Position numbers and translations under genes: made by a program
Source of the DNA: JBDHWI01 sp964590135
Lineage (GTDB): Bacteria; Chloroflexota; Anaerolineae; J036; Brachytrichaceae
DNA length: 64,000 nucleotides
Reading direction: 5' to 3'
Assembly (NCBI GenBank): GCA_964590135.1
Contig: CAZPVX010000014.1
Span: forward strand, 59,675-123,674
In this document: piece by piece, positions 25,942 to 35,126 of the stretch
How the letters are laid out: every line of letters begins with the position of its first letter
Position numbering within the stretch: the stretch's first letter is position 1
The notes under the pieces: model-generated
What the model saw: only the letters and a program-made list of their open reading frames with translations
The model's database searches: none
What the model was told of the DNA's origin: nothing

Positions 25942-25996
25942 CCAAGACAAAACAATCAGGAGTTGCGGAGGCAATATCCTGATTGTTTTGTCTTGG
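25942..25996 (-). terminator. Very long perfect hairpin, terminator candidate
   Basis: A perfect 20-bp inverted repeat: 25942-25961 (CCAAGACAAAACAATCAGGA) with 25977-25996, around a 15-base loop that itself contains TTGC/GCAA. The 3' arm is T-rich on the leftward transcript. It lies 114 bases beyond the SelA-like stop codon. Confidence 0.55.
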
Positions 25997-26110
25997 TGCG
26001 ATGTGCTGCGATGAGGCTGCGGTGGGCAGTGATGTGGCGCTCAGTATGCCTATTCTGCTGCCCATTCACAACATCCCGTAGATGGGGATCGACCTATACC
26101 AAAGTTTTGC

Positions 26111-27241
26111 TTATGCGCGGTCGCCGGCGCCGCCCAGAATTTGTTTGAGTCGCTGGGCAACAATATTCGCCTCCTCGTCGCTCAGTGTCATGGCATTGAG
26201 GTAGATGCCGTCTTTGCCGGCCTCCGCCACAGCGATGCGCGGCTCGCCATCCCATAGTTGTCTGACCACCTCGTCGCGGGTAACGCCGGCGACTGATGGA
26301 TCGATGGTGAATGCACAGCGCGGCAAGGGCTGGCCGGCTTCATTGGGAAATGCGCGCTGCGCATGGACGCCGGCGATCTCGTTCAGCATCTCGCTCCAGC
26401 TAGCCACCACGCGCTCGTCACGCTCGCGACGCTCCTCATGATCGAGCGTGACGTAGCGCTTGACGGCAGCGAGCAGGCCGGCCATCTCCTCCTTGCTCAC
26501 CTTCATCGGCCGGCCAATGCCCTGGTTTGGGCTGCTCAGCGGCCGCATCGCCTCGATCATCCTGCGCTTGCCGACGACCAGGCCGCTGGCCTGCGGTCCG
26601 CGCAGATCCTTGCCTCCGCTGAAGATGGCGCACGCTGCGCCCTGCTCGGTGAATCGCCACAGATTTTCCAGCGGCGGCAATTGCGCCGCGCCGTCCACGA
26701 TTACCGGCACATTGTGTGCGCTGCAGACCTCAATCACTTTTTCTAGAGGAAGATCACCATGCCCCGACATCCCGCCTTGAAACCAGATGAACGCGGCGGT
26801 GTGCTCGTTGATGGCCGCTTCGAGTTCGGCTGGATCAGTGCGCTCGTCCGTGCCGATCTCGATCACGGTTGCGCCGGTTTGTCGCACGGCGAAGTCGTAG
26901 CCATTGCGATGTGAGGTGAACATGACGACTTCGCGCTTGTCAAGCTTCTCAGCGCGCGGCAACAGATGTGCCAGCTCGCGTTTGCCGCCGGTCATGCACG
27001 CGGCGATGGCCAGCACGATGCCGGCGGCCGCGCCGGTGCTGACCATCGCCGCCTCGTTGCCGGTCAACTCGGCCAGCTTCGCGCCCACGCGCGTATGCAT
27101 CTCCTCGATGTCGACGTGATGGCGCGCGGCATCCTGCATGGCTGCGATCACCTCTGGCGGCATGAGGCTGCCGCCGAGTTTCGTCAGGGTCGCGCTTGCG
27201 TTGATGACGGGCCGGATGCCCAGATCGTCGTGAATGCTCAT
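26111..27241 (-). CDS. SelA-like PLP-dependent enzyme
   Basis: A 376-residue fold-type I PLP enzyme of the 'SelA-related, not selenocysteine synthase' group: GIRPVINASATLTKLGGSLM, GNEAAMVSTGAAAGI, VIVDGAAQLPP, and the PLP lysine in FSGGKDLRGPQASG. Relatives include D-glucosaminate-6-phosphate ammonia-lyases (DgaE). I start at the ATG at 27241; an open frame upstream would translate part of the neighbouring gene in another frame. It follows the amidohydrolase gene by 25 bases, a pairing also known from other bacteria, where the two act on amino-sugar-acid derivatives. Confidence 0.82.
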   Translation of the reverse strand: MSIHDDLGIRPVINASATLTKLGGSLMPPEVIAAMQDAARHHVDIEEMHTRVGAKLAELTGNEAAMVSTGAAAGIVLAIAACMTGGKRELAHLLPRAEKLDKREVVMFTSHRNGYDFAVRQTGATVIEIGTDERTDPAELEAAINEHTAAFIWFQGGMSGHGDLPLEKVIEVCSAHNVPVIVDGAAQLPPLENLWRFTEQGAACAIFSGGKDLRGPQASGLVVGKRRMIEAMRPLSSPNQGIGRPMKVSKEEMAGLLAAVKRYVTLDHEERRERDERVVASWSEMLNEIAGVHAQRAFPNEAGQPLPRCAFTIDPSVAGVTRDEVVRQLWDGEPRIAVAEAGKDGIYLNAMTLSDEEANIVAQRLKQILGGAGDRA

Positions 27242-27266
27242 GATGTTTTTGCGCTGTAGGGAGTGC

Positions 27267-28511
27267 TTATTTCTGCAATGCAGGATTGACCCAGTATGCC
27301 GGCGGCGCCTGCGTCCATTCCGGCGCGGCCAGCCCGCCTGGGTCGAAGACAATTTCGCCATTGCGCACCGTAAGCTGACACTCGAACTTCTTGTCGCCGT
27401 CCATGCGCGCCTTGCCGCAGTCGATATAGCTGAACTGCCCGTCGCGGATGTCGAACACAGCCACGTCGGCGCACGCGCCGGCGCTGAGATGCCCAAGCTC
27501 GGCGTGGCCGATCTCGACCGCCGGGTTGATCGTGGACATGCGGATCACATCGGCCAGCGGCACGCCCATGCACAGCACCTTGCTCATCGTCGTCTGCATG
27601 TCGATCACCACGCCATGCACGTTGCCGGTGTGCAGGTCGGTGCTGATCGAATCCGGCCAGAAGCCGTCCTTGATCGCGCGCGCGCCATTGCGGAACCAGA
27701 AGCTGCCGGCGCCATGCCCCAGATCGAAGATCACGCCGCGTTTGCGCGCTTCGAACATGAATGGATTGACCTTGCCGGCGTCGTTGATGATGGGAAATTG
27801 CTGTGCAAAGACGTGGGTGTGGATGTCGCCCGGGCGCGCCTTCTGCAGGATCAGCTCCTCGTAGCTGCGCTCGGGGTAGCGCGGCCAGAAGTCATACATC
27901 ACGTGTTTCTTGCACAGCGCGGCGGCCTTGATCGATTGGTCAACGGCAGCCCAGGTGGGATGCGCGTCGTCGTAGGGCAGATGCGTCCAGTAGTGGGCAG
28001 TCTTGATGCCGACGCAGACATCGGAATATGCCTCGACCGCCGCGGCGGCGAGCTCGACGTCGAACGTGCGGGGGTCCTGCTCCCATTCGCCCAGCATGCC
28101 GCCGCTGGTGATGTTGATATAGGCGAAGATGCGCGTCTTGGCGCGGTCGATCACGGTGAGTTTGAAGTGGCGGATATGCTTTGCGCCGGCGGTGCCGGTG
28201 TCTACTGTCGTCGTCACGCCGCTCTTCAGCGTGTGCGCGTCGGCCACCACGCTCAGCCCCTCACTGCCCACTTCGGGCGCGCGGGTGTGATAGGCGTGCA
28301 TGTGAATGTCGAGGATGCCGGGGGTGACGAGATAGCGCGACACATCGACGACTTTCGCGGCCAGCGCCGGGTTGATGTCGGCCTCGACTGCGGCAATGGT
28401 GTTGCCCTTCACGGCGACGTCTCGCCGGCCATCGATATTGTTCTTTGGGTCGATGACACGCCCACCTTTCAGCAGCAGATCGTAGATTGGAGTTGCAGGT
28501 TGAGTAGTCAC
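27267..28511 (-). CDS. Amidohydrolase/deacetylase-family metalloenzyme
   Basis: A dihydroorotase-like amidohydrolase of about 414 residues: HxH in GILDIHMHAYHT, the carboxylated-Lys position in CVGIKTAHYW, GDIHTHVF, and the catalytic Asp in SISTDLH. Where the divergent paralogue has MVHIG (metal His), this protein has MYDFW, so one metal ligand may be Asp. It pairs with the SelA-like gene downstream. I prefer the GTG at 28511 (TTQPATPIYDLLLKGG) to another GTG 13 codons upstream; neither has a good ribosome site. Substrate unknown, likely an N-acetyl or cyclic amide. Confidence 0.8.
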   Translation of the reverse strand: MTTQPATPIYDLLLKGGRVIDPKNNIDGRRDVAVKGNTIAAVEADINPALAAKVVDVSRYLVTPGILDIHMHAYHTRAPEVGSEGLSVVADAHTLKSGVTTTVDTGTAGAKHIRHFKLTVIDRAKTRIFAYINITSGGMLGEWEQDPRTFDVELAAAAVEAYSDVCVGIKTAHYWTHLPYDDAHPTWAAVDQSIKAAALCKKHVMYDFWPRYPERSYEELILQKARPGDIHTHVFAQQFPIINDAGKVNPFMFEARKRGVIFDLGHGAGSFWFRNGARAIKDGFWPDSISTDLHTGNVHGVVIDMQTTMSKVLCMGVPLADVIRMSTINPAVEIGHAELGHLSAGACADVAVFDIRDGQFSYIDCGKARMDGDKKFECQLTVRNGEIVFDPGGLAAPEWTQAPPAYWVNPALQK

Positions 28512-28608
28512 AGGGTCAGTATAGATGCGGGATACAAACGTGCGCAGCACATTCTCGCGGCGTCAGCGCACCCAAGCATTTTTCGCCGCTTGCGCTACAA
28601 CTCCCCGC

Positions 28609-29826
28609 ATGTATTTCGATCTCCTCATCAAGGGTGGGACGATGATCGACCCATCGCAAGGCATCCACGCGCAGCGCGACATCGCCATCCTGCGCGATCG
28701 CATCGCAGCGCTCGATCGTGACATTCCGGCGACCTCCGCGGCGCGAGTGATCGACGCCGGCGGCCAGCTCATCACGCCCGGTCTGGTTGACCTGCACACG
28801 CACGTCTACTATGGCAGCACGTTCTGGGGCGTGCAGGCCGACCCCATCGCCGCGCGCAGCGGCGTGACCACATGGCTGGATGTCGGCTCATCCGGCGCCT
28901 TCAACTTCCCGGGCTTCCGCGAGTATGTGGCAAGGCCGGCGCGCGCGCATATCTACGCTCTGCTCAACATCTCGTCGATTGGCTTGACAGCGATGACGTG
29001 GGAGTTGCAAAACCTGAACCACTGCGACGTGGACATGTGCTGCAAGCTGATCGATCTGAACCGCGACCTCGTGTTGGGCGTGAAGGCGCGCATCGACGCC
29101 AACACCGTCGGCGCAAACGGCATCGAACCACTCCGGCGTGCGCGGCTGGCGGCAGAGCGCGCGCGCCTGCCGATGATGGTGCATATCGGCATCGGGCCGC
29201 CGGCGATCCAGGATGTGCTGCGCGAGATGCGCGCCGGCGACATCCTCACGCACTGCTTCACCGGCCATACCATGCGGCTGATCGACAGCACAGGCAGGTT
29301 GCTCGATGCCGCGAGAGAGGCGTGGAATCGCGGCATCATCATGGACATCGGCCACGGGGCCGGCTCATTTTCGTTTGAAACAGCCGAGGCGATGCTGGCT
29401 AACGGCCTTATGCCGGATGTGATCTCGTCCGATATTCACCAACTGAGCGTGCACGGACCGCTGTTCGACCTGCCGACGTGCATGAGCAAGTTCCTGGCGC
29501 TGGGCATGCCGCTGAACGATGTGATTCGCGCGACGACAGAGCGGCCGGCGCAGGTGATGGGATTGCAGGGGCAGGCTGGCACGCTGAAAGCCGGTGCAAA
29601 TGCCGACCTGGCGCTGTGGAACCTTTGCGAGGGCGATTACACGTTCTACGACGTGTTCATGCATGCGCGCAAAGGCCGGCAGATGCTGTGCAACACGTTG
29701 ACGATCATCGCCGGCCAGCCGCTGCCGCGCGCGAGCGACCCGCCGGCGATGCCCTGGATCGAGTTGAGCGCCGACCAGCGCGCCTTGATCAAGCGCCAGC
29801 ACACGCCGCGTCACATGTGCTGCTGA
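28609..29826 (+). CDS. Amidohydrolase/deacetylase-family metalloenzyme (paralogue)
   Basis: This 405-residue enzyme is clearly homologous to the divergent gene on its left: both share LLIKGG/LLLKGG, the HGAGSF segment, STDLH/SSDIH and the MSKxL-MGMPL-DVIR stretch. Here all expected ligands are visible: HTH in GLVDLHTHVYY, Lys in LGVKARI, His in MMVHIG, His in LTHCF, Asp in SSDIH. It starts at the ATG at 28609, with about 100 bases between the two starts. It converges on the kinase-like gene at 29869. Confidence 0.82.
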   Translation: MYFDLLIKGGTMIDPSQGIHAQRDIAILRDRIAALDRDIPATSAARVIDAGGQLITPGLVDLHTHVYYGSTFWGVQADPIAARSGVTTWLDVGSSGAFNFPGFREYVARPARAHIYALLNISSIGLTAMTWELQNLNHCDVDMCCKLIDLNRDLVLGVKARIDANTVGANGIEPLRRARLAAERARLPMMVHIGIGPPAIQDVLREMRAGDILTHCFTGHTMRLIDSTGRLLDAAREAWNRGIIMDIGHGAGSFSFETAEAMLANGLMPDVISSDIHQLSVHGPLFDLPTCMSKFLALGMPLNDVIRATTERPAQVMGLQGQAGTLKAGANADLALWNLCEGDYTFYDVFMHARKGRQMLCNTLTIIAGQPLPRASDPPAMPWIELSADQRALIKRQHTPRHMCC

Positions 29827-29868
29827 TGCATTTCAGCGCGCCAGCGCAACGGCTTCGCGCAAATCCAA

Positions 29869-30795
29869 TCAAATGGCCTGTGCCAGTTGCCTCATCCGCT
29901 TCGCAGTGGCGAGCAGGTTCGCGTTGTCGCCGGTGAAGGCGTTGTAGCCGAGGTGATCGAGGCCGATGTGCAGGTGGCACGCAGTGAGGCGCTCAGTCAT
30001 GTTGGCCGGCATGTCGCCAGCCTCGCGCCAGCACCGCTCAAGTTCGGCGCGCAACAGCGACACGTCCATCTCTGGAAACCAGGGCGACCAGAATTCAAAC
30101 CATGCCAGATCGTAGAGAGGATCGCCGTAGATCGAGCAGCCCCAATCGAAGATGCCATTGATGCGATCGCCGGCGACCAGCACGTTGCGGTTGATCCAAT
30201 CGCAGTGCACAAGACAGCGCGGCACGTCGTCGCGCGCGATGCGTTGCAGCAGGCCGTGACCCCATGCGAACGTCGCTTTGCCCTCTGGTGATGCTTCCAG
30301 CAATTTCAGCCAGCCGTGCGTGCGCTTGATCGGCGCATCGGCGGCAGCCATCAGCAGATATTCACGCCAACCCACGTCGAGCGCGTTGCCGTCGCTGCCC
30401 CATCCGCCCAGGCCTGTGGTCGAGGCGATGTCGGCATGGCGCATCGCCTCCAGCGCAGTCGCCACCGCCGGCACGAGTGCGCGCCATTGCGCCGCATTCA
30501 CACGCTCCAGCGGCATGCCATGCACGCGTTGCGAGATGGCGTAGCAGCCATCGAACGCCTCGCCGATCTCCACCACCTGCGGGATGGGCAGGGCGGCAGT
30601 GGCAAAAGCGCCGGCGCGCTGATCCTTGTGAAAATCATCGGCGTGCGGGTTGAAGCGAATGACAAATTCCTGCTCGCCCAGCCGGAAGCCGAAGCACTGC
30701 GACCACGCGCCGGCGCCGACATGCGTCACTTCGGTGCAAGCCGCCTCGAAATGCGCATCGAGAAAGGCAACAACCTGATCAAGAGTTGGACTCAT
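29869..30795 (-). CDS. Aminoglycoside phosphotransferase (APH)-family kinase
   Basis: A 308-residue protein-kinase-like small-molecule kinase. The Brenner motif is CLVHCDWINRNVLV (catalytic Asp, with Asn eight residues on), and the metal Asp is in GIFDWGCSIYGDPLYDLAWF. The N-lobe has FVIRFNPHADDFHKD. Such enzymes phosphorylate aminoglycosides, homoserine, choline or hydroxyl metabolites. Nothing here shows antibiotic resistance. It is the last gene of a five-gene leftward operon, three bases after the MOSC gene. Confidence 0.82.
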   Translation of the reverse strand: MSPTLDQVVAFLDAHFEAACTEVTHVGAGAWSQCFGFRLGEQEFVIRFNPHADDFHKDQRAGAFATAALPIPQVVEIGEAFDGCYAISQRVHGMPLERVNAAQWRALVPAVATALEAMRHADIASTTGLGGWGSDGNALDVGWREYLLMAAADAPIKRTHGWLKLLEASPEGKATFAWGHGLLQRIARDDVPRCLVHCDWINRNVLVAGDRINGIFDWGCSIYGDPLYDLAWFEFWSPWFPEMDVSLLRAELERCWREAGDMPANMTERLTACHLHIGLDHLGYNAFTGDNANLLATAKRMRQLAQAI

Positions 30796-30798
30796 TTG

Positions 30799-31359
30799 TT
30801 ACACACACTCCAGCTTTTCGTGCGGCAAGGCCGGCAGCACGACGCGGATGGGGTCGCCCGGTCGCACCTCACCGCCTGCCAGCACGACGCTCATCACGCC
30901 GGCTTTGCGGATGAGATTGCCTTCGGCGTCGCGCCCAAGCACTGCCTGCATCAGGCCGGGCAGCAGGTCGTCCAGTTGCGAGCAAGGGTTGCGCAGGCCG
31001 GTGATCTGCACGATGGCGGAATCGCCGATGTGCAACTCGGTGTGGCGCGGCAACGCGAGCAGGTCGATGTTGCGCGTGGTGATGTTTTCGCCCATGCTGC
31101 CGGCGCTCACCTGAAAGCCGGCGTCCGCCAGCGCTTCGAACAACTCGGCGTGGATCAGATGCACCTGCCGCAGATTAGGCTGCGTGGGATCTTTCGCCAC
31201 GCGCGAGCGATGCTGCACGGTGCGGCCCAGATGCGCATCACCTTCCACACCGAGGCCGGCGAGCAGCCGGATGCTGGGTGCGGTGGGTTTGCTGAAGGAA
31301 TGTTCAGGGTCGCAGCTTACTGCCTCAACAAAGGCATGGGTGGCAAGGAAATCTGGCAT
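30799..31359 (-). CDS. MOSC domain protein
   Basis: About 186 residues with a MOSC (molybdenum cofactor sulfurase C-terminal) domain: GVEGDAHLGRTVQHRSRVAK, VHLIHAELFEALADAGF, GSMGENITTRNIDLLALP, and the Cys in TGLRNPCSQLDDLLPGL. MOSC proteins bind sulfur carriers or Moco to handle reduced-nitrogen substrates. I chose ATG 31359, four bases beyond the preceding stop; another ATG at 31374 would overlap it. Neither has a strong ribosome site. Confidence 0.82.
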   Translation of the reverse strand: MPDFLATHAFVEAVSCDPEHSFSKPTAPSIRLLAGLGVEGDAHLGRTVQHRSRVAKDPTQPNLRQVHLIHAELFEALADAGFQVSAGSMGENITTRNIDLLALPRHTELHIGDSAIVQITGLRNPCSQLDDLLPGLMQAVLGRDAEGNLIRKAGVMSVVLAGGEVRPGDPIRVVLPALPHEKLECV

Positions 31360-31363
31360 GTCA

Positions 31364-32728
31364 CTAGCGTCCATCGAAGAAAATGGGGTTGGCGAGCGCG
31401 AGCAGCTTGCCGTCCTGGCGAATCTCTGCGCTGCACCACGCCGCGTCGATGTTGCCGAGCGGCAATTCATGTTCGCCGGCCTCGGCAATGGGGCGCTCAT
31501 GCACTGCGCGGCCGTTGACCACCCAGCGCAGCACCGCGCTTTTCGCCTCGCGCCACGCTGCGCGGATGTGCGCCGGCTTCGCAGTCAAGCTGTCGCCCAT
31601 CATCGCCAATTGCCCGTCTGCCTGTTGTGCCGTGACCTCCAAATGCGGTCCGCTGCTGAGGAAAATGTGGCCGGCGCGCAGGCCCTCAAACAGACCCGCC
31701 GGCGTGCCGTGCGGTGCATGGATCACGCTGAAGCCAAATGGTTCGCGGGTGTTCGGCTGCCCGTGAATGTCGGTGCCGGCGGTGGCGACCAGCCGGCAGC
31801 CCTCGTTCAGCCAGCGGTAATACTGCGCCAGGCCGAGTTCGTTGTAGCTTTCATTTGCCCACCCGCCACCGTTCCACACTTCCACCAGCCTGGCGTTGCC
31901 GGGCTGCATGTCGTTGTAATCCCAGTGGCAGCCGGTGCAGATCGGGTCGCCGATGGCGTGCGGGTGCGCAATGATGTAGACGCCGCCAGCGGCGATCACC
32001 TCGCCCGCGATGTCGCGCATGGTGCGGTTTTCGCCGATGCGCCAATCGACCCAGCGATCGACGTTCAGCGCCAGCGCGTGGCCGTAATACGTTGTCAGCT
32101 CCATGCCGCCAAGCGCGATGAGCCTGCCCTGCGCTGCGCGCTGCAACCCATTCAACCCTGCGGTGGTGTTGTGATCGGACAGCGTGACGAAATCGAGCCC
32201 GCTTGATTCTGCCCATGCGACCAGCGCCTCAGCTTCCCAATGCCCATCGGAGTGAAAGGTGTGCGCGTGCAGGTCGCCGCGCAGCCAGCCGGACTTCGAC
32301 TGGCTCGAAAGCCGGCTCGCGTTTTGCGCCGGCTGCGCGACTGAAGGACCCGAAGGATCGGCTGGGGTGGCATCGGTGATGACATCGAGTTGGTAGGGGC
32401 AGTCGTCGCTGACGCGATGGGTGTTGATGACGACGTGCCACACGCCGGCAGGGATCGCGCCGGCGATGAAGCCGTGCGTGGCGCTATCGGCGTTGATCGC
32501 GATGTCGTGGATGCGCCATTCGCCTTCACTGTGACCGGAGCGATGGCACTCGCCGCGAAAGCCGGCGGGGTCGAACAGCGTGACAGTGAGCATATTGCCG
32601 AGATCCGCCGGCCCGCGCGCATAGCGCAGGCAAACGCGCACGGATTGCGCGCCTTCGCTCGCCGTAAACTCGTGTGTGATGTGGCGCTTTTCGTCGCCGG
32701 CGGTCAAGAGCCCTTCATTGCGTTGCAT
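31364..32728 (-). CDS. PHP-domain metallohydrolase (CehA/McbA-like)
   Basis: A 454-residue protein whose C-terminal two thirds is a PHP domain: GDLHAHTFHSDG, LSDHNTTAG, GGMELTT, YIIAHPHAIGD, VEVWNGG, TAGTDIHGQ. The N-terminal part (about 1-140) is a beta-sandwich that could bind a polymer or membrane partner. CehA/McbA relatives hydrolyse phosphoesters or carbamates. The ATG at 32728 overlaps the preceding gene by 14 bases and has GGATC upstream. The substrate is unknown. Confidence 0.8.
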   Translation of the reverse strand: MQRNEGLLTAGDEKRHITHEFTASEGAQSVRVCLRYARGPADLGNMLTVTLFDPAGFRGECHRSGHSEGEWRIHDIAINADSATHGFIAGAIPAGVWHVVINTHRVSDDCPYQLDVITDATPADPSGPSVAQPAQNASRLSSQSKSGWLRGDLHAHTFHSDGHWEAEALVAWAESSGLDFVTLSDHNTTAGLNGLQRAAQGRLIALGGMELTTYYGHALALNVDRWVDWRIGENRTMRDIAGEVIAAGGVYIIAHPHAIGDPICTGCHWDYNDMQPGNARLVEVWNGGGWANESYNELGLAQYYRWLNEGCRLVATAGTDIHGQPNTREPFGFSVIHAPHGTPAGLFEGLRAGHIFLSSGPHLEVTAQQADGQLAMMGDSLTAKPAHIRAAWREAKSAVLRWVVNGRAVHERPIAEAGEHELPLGNIDAAWCSAEIRQDGKLLALANPIFFDGR

Positions 32729-33818
32729 CGTGGTTGATCCTTTCGACTGGCATGCCCATGAATTCAGCATGCCGTCGCGCAGCGTCGTCAAGCGCGCGCA
32801 TGGCGCGTTTGCCCAATGGCGAAAATAGCACCGGTGTAATGGTCAATCTGCCCTTCGCCATTTTACGGCTCCAGGCGCCAATGATTTGTCCATCTGCCAC
32901 AACCGTCGGCAGAAAGATGCCATTGCTGTGGATGACGCGTGGGTTGTGGATGGATTGCAGTTGAAAATGGCGATCGGTGTAGCCGAGCAGGTATTCATCG
33001 AAGCCGGCGAGTAGATGCACGTCTGGCGAGGCGATCTCGGCCGGCGCATTCGCCGCATGAAACCAGACAATCTGCCCATCGCTGCGCTCGCATTGCAAGT
33101 GCGCCTTTGCGCAGTCGAGTGCGGCTCGCACATCGCCGGCAGTGAGGCCGGCCCACCACGCAAAATCCCGCGCGGTTGCCGGCCCGTGGCTGCGAAAATA
33201 GCGCAGCGCAAGCTCGGCCAGGGCTTCATCACGCGCAAGTGATTTCGATGCCGGCAGCCACTCATCCAGCAGCACGAAGGTGTCTTGCTTGCCGCGCCAC
33301 GGTGCAAAGCAAATCAAGCCGCGCCATGCCGCATGGCCGAGAATGTGATAACCACGCTGGCCGGCGGTGGAAATGCCTTGCGCATCGAGCGCAGCGAAGA
33401 CCTCTTTGCGCGTGCGTTGTGCACCGCACAGTATCTTTTCCAGCGCATGCAGCGTTTCAGTGTAGGCAACCTCATCCAGCGCAAAGCGGCGCACGTCGCT
33501 CCTGGCTTTCTGCGCGATCAGGCGCGGGCCAACGAGTTGTGTGATCCAGCGCACATCCGGCGCGGCGATGAGTTGCAGCGTGCCGCGCATGGCCCATGTG
33601 CGGACGATGCGCCTGTCTGCGATGGCCTGTTCGACGCCGGCGACGCTGGCGCTCTTGCAACGCGCGCCGGCGGCCCACTTCGACTGTGGGTAATCTTGCG
33701 CCTGCATCGCGCCAAACCACGCGACGGCTTCATGCGGCGCGTTGAATCGAGTTGCGCCAGTCAGGCCGTGGCTGTGCAGCCGGCGGGCTAGCAACGCCTT
33801 GGAATTCATCGCGTCCAT
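32715..33818 (-). CDS. HTH_42 winged-helix protein, AlkZ/AlkX-like DNA glycosylase family
   Basis: A 367-residue member of the HTH_42 family (three winged-helix units), with the QAQD motif in GAMQAQDYPQSKWA. That motif corresponds to the catalytic Gln-x-Gln of AlkZ-type glycosylases, which remove alkylated or crosslinked bases. Other family features are RTWAMRGTLQLI, HAAWRGLICF, and LLAGFDEYLLGYTDR. An ATG three codons inside is equally possible as start. A repair role is inferred from family, and an ATL repair protein lies at 8.8 kb, but operon partners give no support. Confidence 0.72.
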   Translation of the reverse strand: MDAMNSKALLARRLHSHGLTGATRFNAPHEAVAWFGAMQAQDYPQSKWAAGARCKSASVAGVEQAIADRRIVRTWAMRGTLQLIAAPDVRWITQLVGPRLIAQKARSDVRRFALDEVAYTETLHALEKILCGAQRTRKEVFAALDAQGISTAGQRGYHILGHAAWRGLICFAPWRGKQDTFVLLDEWLPASKSLARDEALAELALRYFRSHGPATARDFAWWAGLTAGDVRAALDCAKAHLQCERSDGQIVWFHAANAPAEIASPDVHLLAGFDEYLLGYTDRHFQLQSIHNPRVIHSNGIFLPTVVADGQIIGAWSRKMAKGRLTITPVLFSPLGKRAMRALDDAARRHAEFMGMPVERINHDATQ

Positions 33819-33849
33819 GGGGGTGTCTGTAGTGCTGCACCCTTCGCAA

Positions 33850-34851
33850 TCACACGCGTTCGTAGGCGGCGATCAAGTCGTCGAGCAACTGGTTGTGTGC
33901 ATCGTCGATCTGTCGCCGGCGCGTGTCGGCCATGAACCATGCGATGCTACGGCGCACGCCTTCGCTCCATGGCACGCCGCACAAGAATTCCGGCACGAAT
34001 CGCTTGATCTTGCTGTTGTCGAACACCGCGCTGTGAATCTTGTCGCCCAGCAGCGTGCCTTCCATCTCCGGTCGTTTTGCCACCAGCCAGTCCGACGCGA
34101 TATGCACGATATTCGGCTCAACGCCCAGTGCGTGCGCGGTCTCAGTATGTATCTGATCCCACGTCAGCACCTCGTCGCTGGTGATGTGAAAGGCGTGGCC
34201 GGCGAGTTGCTCGCGCCCCAGGATGCCAACCAGCCCCTTCGCAAAATCGCCGTTCCATGTCACCGTCCACAGCGATGTGCCATCGCCGGGCACGATCACC
34301 TTCTTGCCGCGCTGGATGCGGTCGATCATCGTCCATGGCTTCTGCCAATTTCCCAAGATCAGCGGGATCTGCGATGGGCCATAGGTGAGTGAGGGACGAA
34401 TGATCGTAGCGGGAAAGCCCTGCTCGCGAAAGGCGCGCAGCAGGCGGTCTTCGCACGCGATCTTGTCGCGGCTGTATTGCCAGTGCGGGTTTGCCAGCGG
34501 CGTATCCTCGGTGATGCGGTAGTGTGATGGCGGCTTTTGATAGGCGCTGGCGGAGCTGATGAAGACAAATTGCCTCGTCGCGCCGGCGAAGATCTCGATG
34601 TCCTGTTCGATGTGATCGGGCGTGAAAGCGACCCAATCGACCACTGCGTCGAAGCGTTGGCCGGCCAGCAACTTGCGCACACCGGCAGGATCGCGGCGAA
34701 TATCGCCAGTGATCTGGGTTGCGCCGGCCGGCACATCGAAATTGTGCGATTGGCCGCGATTGAGCACGTGGAGATCGACGCCACGCTGCACGGCGAGTTC
34801 AGAGCAAGCGGAACTGATGATGCCGGTGCCGCCGATAAAAAGCACTTTCAT
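33850..34851 (-). CDS. NAD-dependent epimerase/dehydratase (extended SDR)
   Basis: A 333-residue extended short-chain dehydrogenase-like protein: N-terminal VLFIGGTGIISSACSELA (nucleotide binding), VVDWVAFTPDHIEQDI, and FISSASAYQKPPSHYRITED. The usual catalytic YxxxK is not cleanly conserved; YSRDK (in HWQYSRDKIACED) is a match with the Tyr and Lys in place. Substrates are typically nucleotide-sugars. It is the first gene of the five-gene leftward operon and is divergent from the globin-Rieske gene. Confidence 0.8.
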   Translation of the reverse strand: MKVLFIGGTGIISSACSELAVQRGVDLHVLNRGQSHNFDVPAGATQITGDIRRDPAGVRKLLAGQRFDAVVDWVAFTPDHIEQDIEIFAGATRQFVFISSASAYQKPPSHYRITEDTPLANPHWQYSRDKIACEDRLLRAFREQGFPATIIRPSLTYGPSQIPLILGNWQKPWTMIDRIQRGKKVIVPGDGTSLWTVTWNGDFAKGLVGILGREQLAGHAFHITSDEVLTWDQIHTETAHALGVEPNIVHIASDWLVAKRPEMEGTLLGDKIHSAVFDNSKIKRFVPEFLCGVPWSEGVRRSIAWFMADTRRRQIDDAHNQLLDDLIAAYERV

Positions 34852-34918
34852 CGTGTTGAACCTCTGGATTGCGTTGGATGTGGGGATCTTATAAACGAGC
34901 CGGCGGGAAAAAGGAAAC

Positions 34919-34950
34919 CGGACAAGCAGAGGGGGATAGCTGCTTGTCCG
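34919..34950. promoter_or_regulatory. 11-bp perfect inverted repeat in divergent intergenic region
   Basis: CGGACAAGCAG (34919-34929) and CTGCTTGTCCG (34940-34950) around ten bases. The 275-base region between the epimerase and globin-Rieske genes has no ORF I trust. The repeat could be an operator or a leader hairpin. An AT-rich stretch (TTGCTTC..., TTACTTGCG) further right could hold the globin-Rieske promoter. Confidence 0.45.
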
Positions 34951-35126
34951 ATTACCTGCTTATTCAGCGTGCAAAAAATAGCAATGTTTGTTGGTCGTGT
35001 CAAGCCCTTTTTCGAAATTACTTGCGAATTGTCGGTTTCACCGTATCCTTTTCGTTGCACTGCGTCCTCGCTCATCCATCTCGTCAGGCAGTGAAACACA
35101 TGCTATTTGCTTCAGGGGAGACGATT

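Larger units (their letters stand above)
25744..26110. other. 367-base gene-free region with two strong hairpins
   Basis: This region separates the end of the leftward SelA-like gene from the start of the leftward channel-like gene. No convincing gene is present. It holds the two long perfect inverted repeats at 25839-25901 and 25942-25996, and probably the promoter of the channel/kinase/regulator operon near its left end. Confidence 0.6.
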
